Shown: positions 63,392 to 64,000 of the stretch, piece after piece | Position numbering within the stretch: the stretch's first letter is position 1 | How the letters are laid out: the number at the start of each line of letters is the position of its first letter | Source: Pantoea agglomerans NBRC 102470 | Lineage (GTDB): Bacteria > Pseudomonadota > Gammaproteobacteria > Enterobacterales > Enterobacteriaceae | Direction of reading: 5' to 3' | DNA: 64,000 nt | NCBI RefSeq assembly: GCF_001598475.1 | Contig: NZ_BCZA01000004.1 | Location: 372,001-436,000, forward strand | Position numbers and translations under genes: made by a program | Notes under the pieces: model-generated | What the model saw: only the letters and a program-made list of their open reading frames with translations | What the model was told of the DNA's origin: nothing | Databases searched by the model: none

Positions 63392-64000
63392 ATGGAACGA
63401 CTGAAAGGCATGTCTGTCTTCGCCAGAGTGGTCGAACTGGGTTCGTTTACCGCTGCGGCGCGTCAGCTTCATCTGAGCGTCTCATCAATCAGCCAGATCG
63501 TCGCGAAACTGGAAGATGCATTGCAGGTGAAACTGCTGAATCGCAGTACCCGCAGTATCGGGCTGACCGAAGCGGGCAAAATCTATTATCAGGGCTGCCG
63601 CCGTATGCTGGCCGAAGCGACGCAGGTGCATGAACAGCTTTACGCTTTTAACAATACGCCCATTGGCGTACTGCGAATTGGCAGTTCCTCTACCATGGCG
63701 CAGAACGTGTTAGCCGGCATGACCAGCGATATGCTGCGGGAATATCCGGGGCTGAGTGTGAATCTGGTCACCGGCGTTCCGGCCCCGGATCTGATCGCGG
63801 ATGGTCTGGATCTGGTGATTCGGGTGGGAGCGTTAAAAGATTCCAGCTTGTTTTCGCGTCGCCTGGGTGCGATGCCGATGGTGGTGTGCGCCGCAAAAAG
63901 CTATCTGGCGCAGCATGGTACGCCGGAGAAGCCGGGTGATATCGATAATTTTTCCTGGCTGGAATATAGCGTACGGCCCGACAACAATTTCGAACTGATT
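63392..64000 (+). CDS. aaeR: LysR-type regulator AaeR (partial, runs off window)
   Basis: First 203 codons of a LysR-family regulator, open to the window end. The N-terminal helix-turn-helix (about 16-36, LGSFTAAARQLHLSVSSISQ) and the following LEDALQVKLLNRSTRSIGLTEAG (in part) are clear; the effector domain begins at about residue 90. AaeR activates aaeXAB in response to aromatic carboxylates in E. coli, and is divergent from aaeX there as here. Start ATG at 63392. About a third of the gene is missing. Confidence 0.93.
   Translation, partial: MERLKGMSVFARVVELGSFTAAARQLHLSVSSISQIVAKLEDALQVKLLNRSTRSIGLTEAGKIYYQGCRRMLAEATQVHEQLYAFNNTPIGVLRIGSSSTMAQNVLAGMTSDMLREYPGLSVNLVTGVPAPDLIADGLDLVIRVGALKDSSLFSRRLGAMPMVVCAAKSYLAQHGTPEKPGDIDNFSWLEYSVRPDNNFELI

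Overview
The window is chromosomal DNA from a member of the Enterobacterales, most likely the Erwiniaceae, with Pantoea or a close relative as best guess. Gene order follows the E. coli 94-96 min region (cybC-pmbA-yjgA-mpl-fbp; ppa-ytfP-tamBA-ytfL-ytfK-ytfJ-cysQ-cpdB-fklB-ytfB-rplI-rpsR-priB-rpsF; nsrR-rnr-rlmB; purA-hflC-hflK-hflX-hfq-miaA-mutL-amiB-tsaE-nnr/queG-glyVXY-orn-rsgA-psd-mscM). It then switches to the E. coli 73 min block mdh/argR-yhcN-yhcO-aaeBAX/aaeR. A KdgM porin, two motility-linked chemoreceptors, ERIC repeats and tripled yhcN genes point away from Escherichia. No taxonomic search was possible.

Layout. 1-6.1 kb: cytochrome b562, TldE/PmbA, DarP, a KdgM-family porin, Mpl (murein recycling) and divergent fbp. 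6.2-9.5 kb: an accessory insertion (chemoreceptor, LprI-like protein, YeaL-like membrane protein) where E. coli has ytfQRT-yjfF, then ppa. 9.5-19.2 kb: ytfP-tamB-tamA, PaeA/YtfL, YtfK, YtfJ, CysQ; msrA is not beside tamA. 19.5-24.6 kb: CpdB, FklB, YtfB and the S6-PriB-S18-L9 operon with its leader. 24.6-30.2 kb: a large palindrome, a truncated DUF1471 gene, YjfP, a second chemoreceptor, BsmA, AidB and an ERIC element. 30.3-34.0 kb: nsrR-rnr-rlmB. 34.2-46.7 kb: purA, then the nnr-tsaE-amiB-mutL-miaA-hfq-hflX-hflKC superoperon, with an ERIC element inserted before hflK. 46.7-54.8 kb: queG, a gene-free stretch with the features of the DnaA-titrating locus datA, three identical tRNA-Gly(GCC) genes, orn, rsgA, psd-mscM. 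54.8-64 kb: mdh, argR, three tandem yhcN paralogues, yhcO, a succinate-semialdehyde dehydrogenase, aaeB-aaeA-aaeX and the 5' part of aaeR, cut by the window end.

Most genes are conserved housekeeping genes: translation (S6, S18, L9, RlmB, RNase R, MiaA, QueG, TsaE, RsgA, tRNA-Gly), envelope work (TamAB, AmiB, Psd, MscM, Mpl), DNA maintenance (MutL, PriB, datA) and stress response (NsrR, AidB, BsmA, YhcN). I found no CRISPR array, prophage, integrase, toxin-antitoxin pair, biosynthetic cluster or evidently new multi-gene system. The items most worth a second look are the datA-like locus, an NsrR with altered cysteine spacing, a 29-residue cysteine-rich ORF behind ytfL, the palindrome upstream of rpsF, and the yhcN triplication with CRP-like sites.
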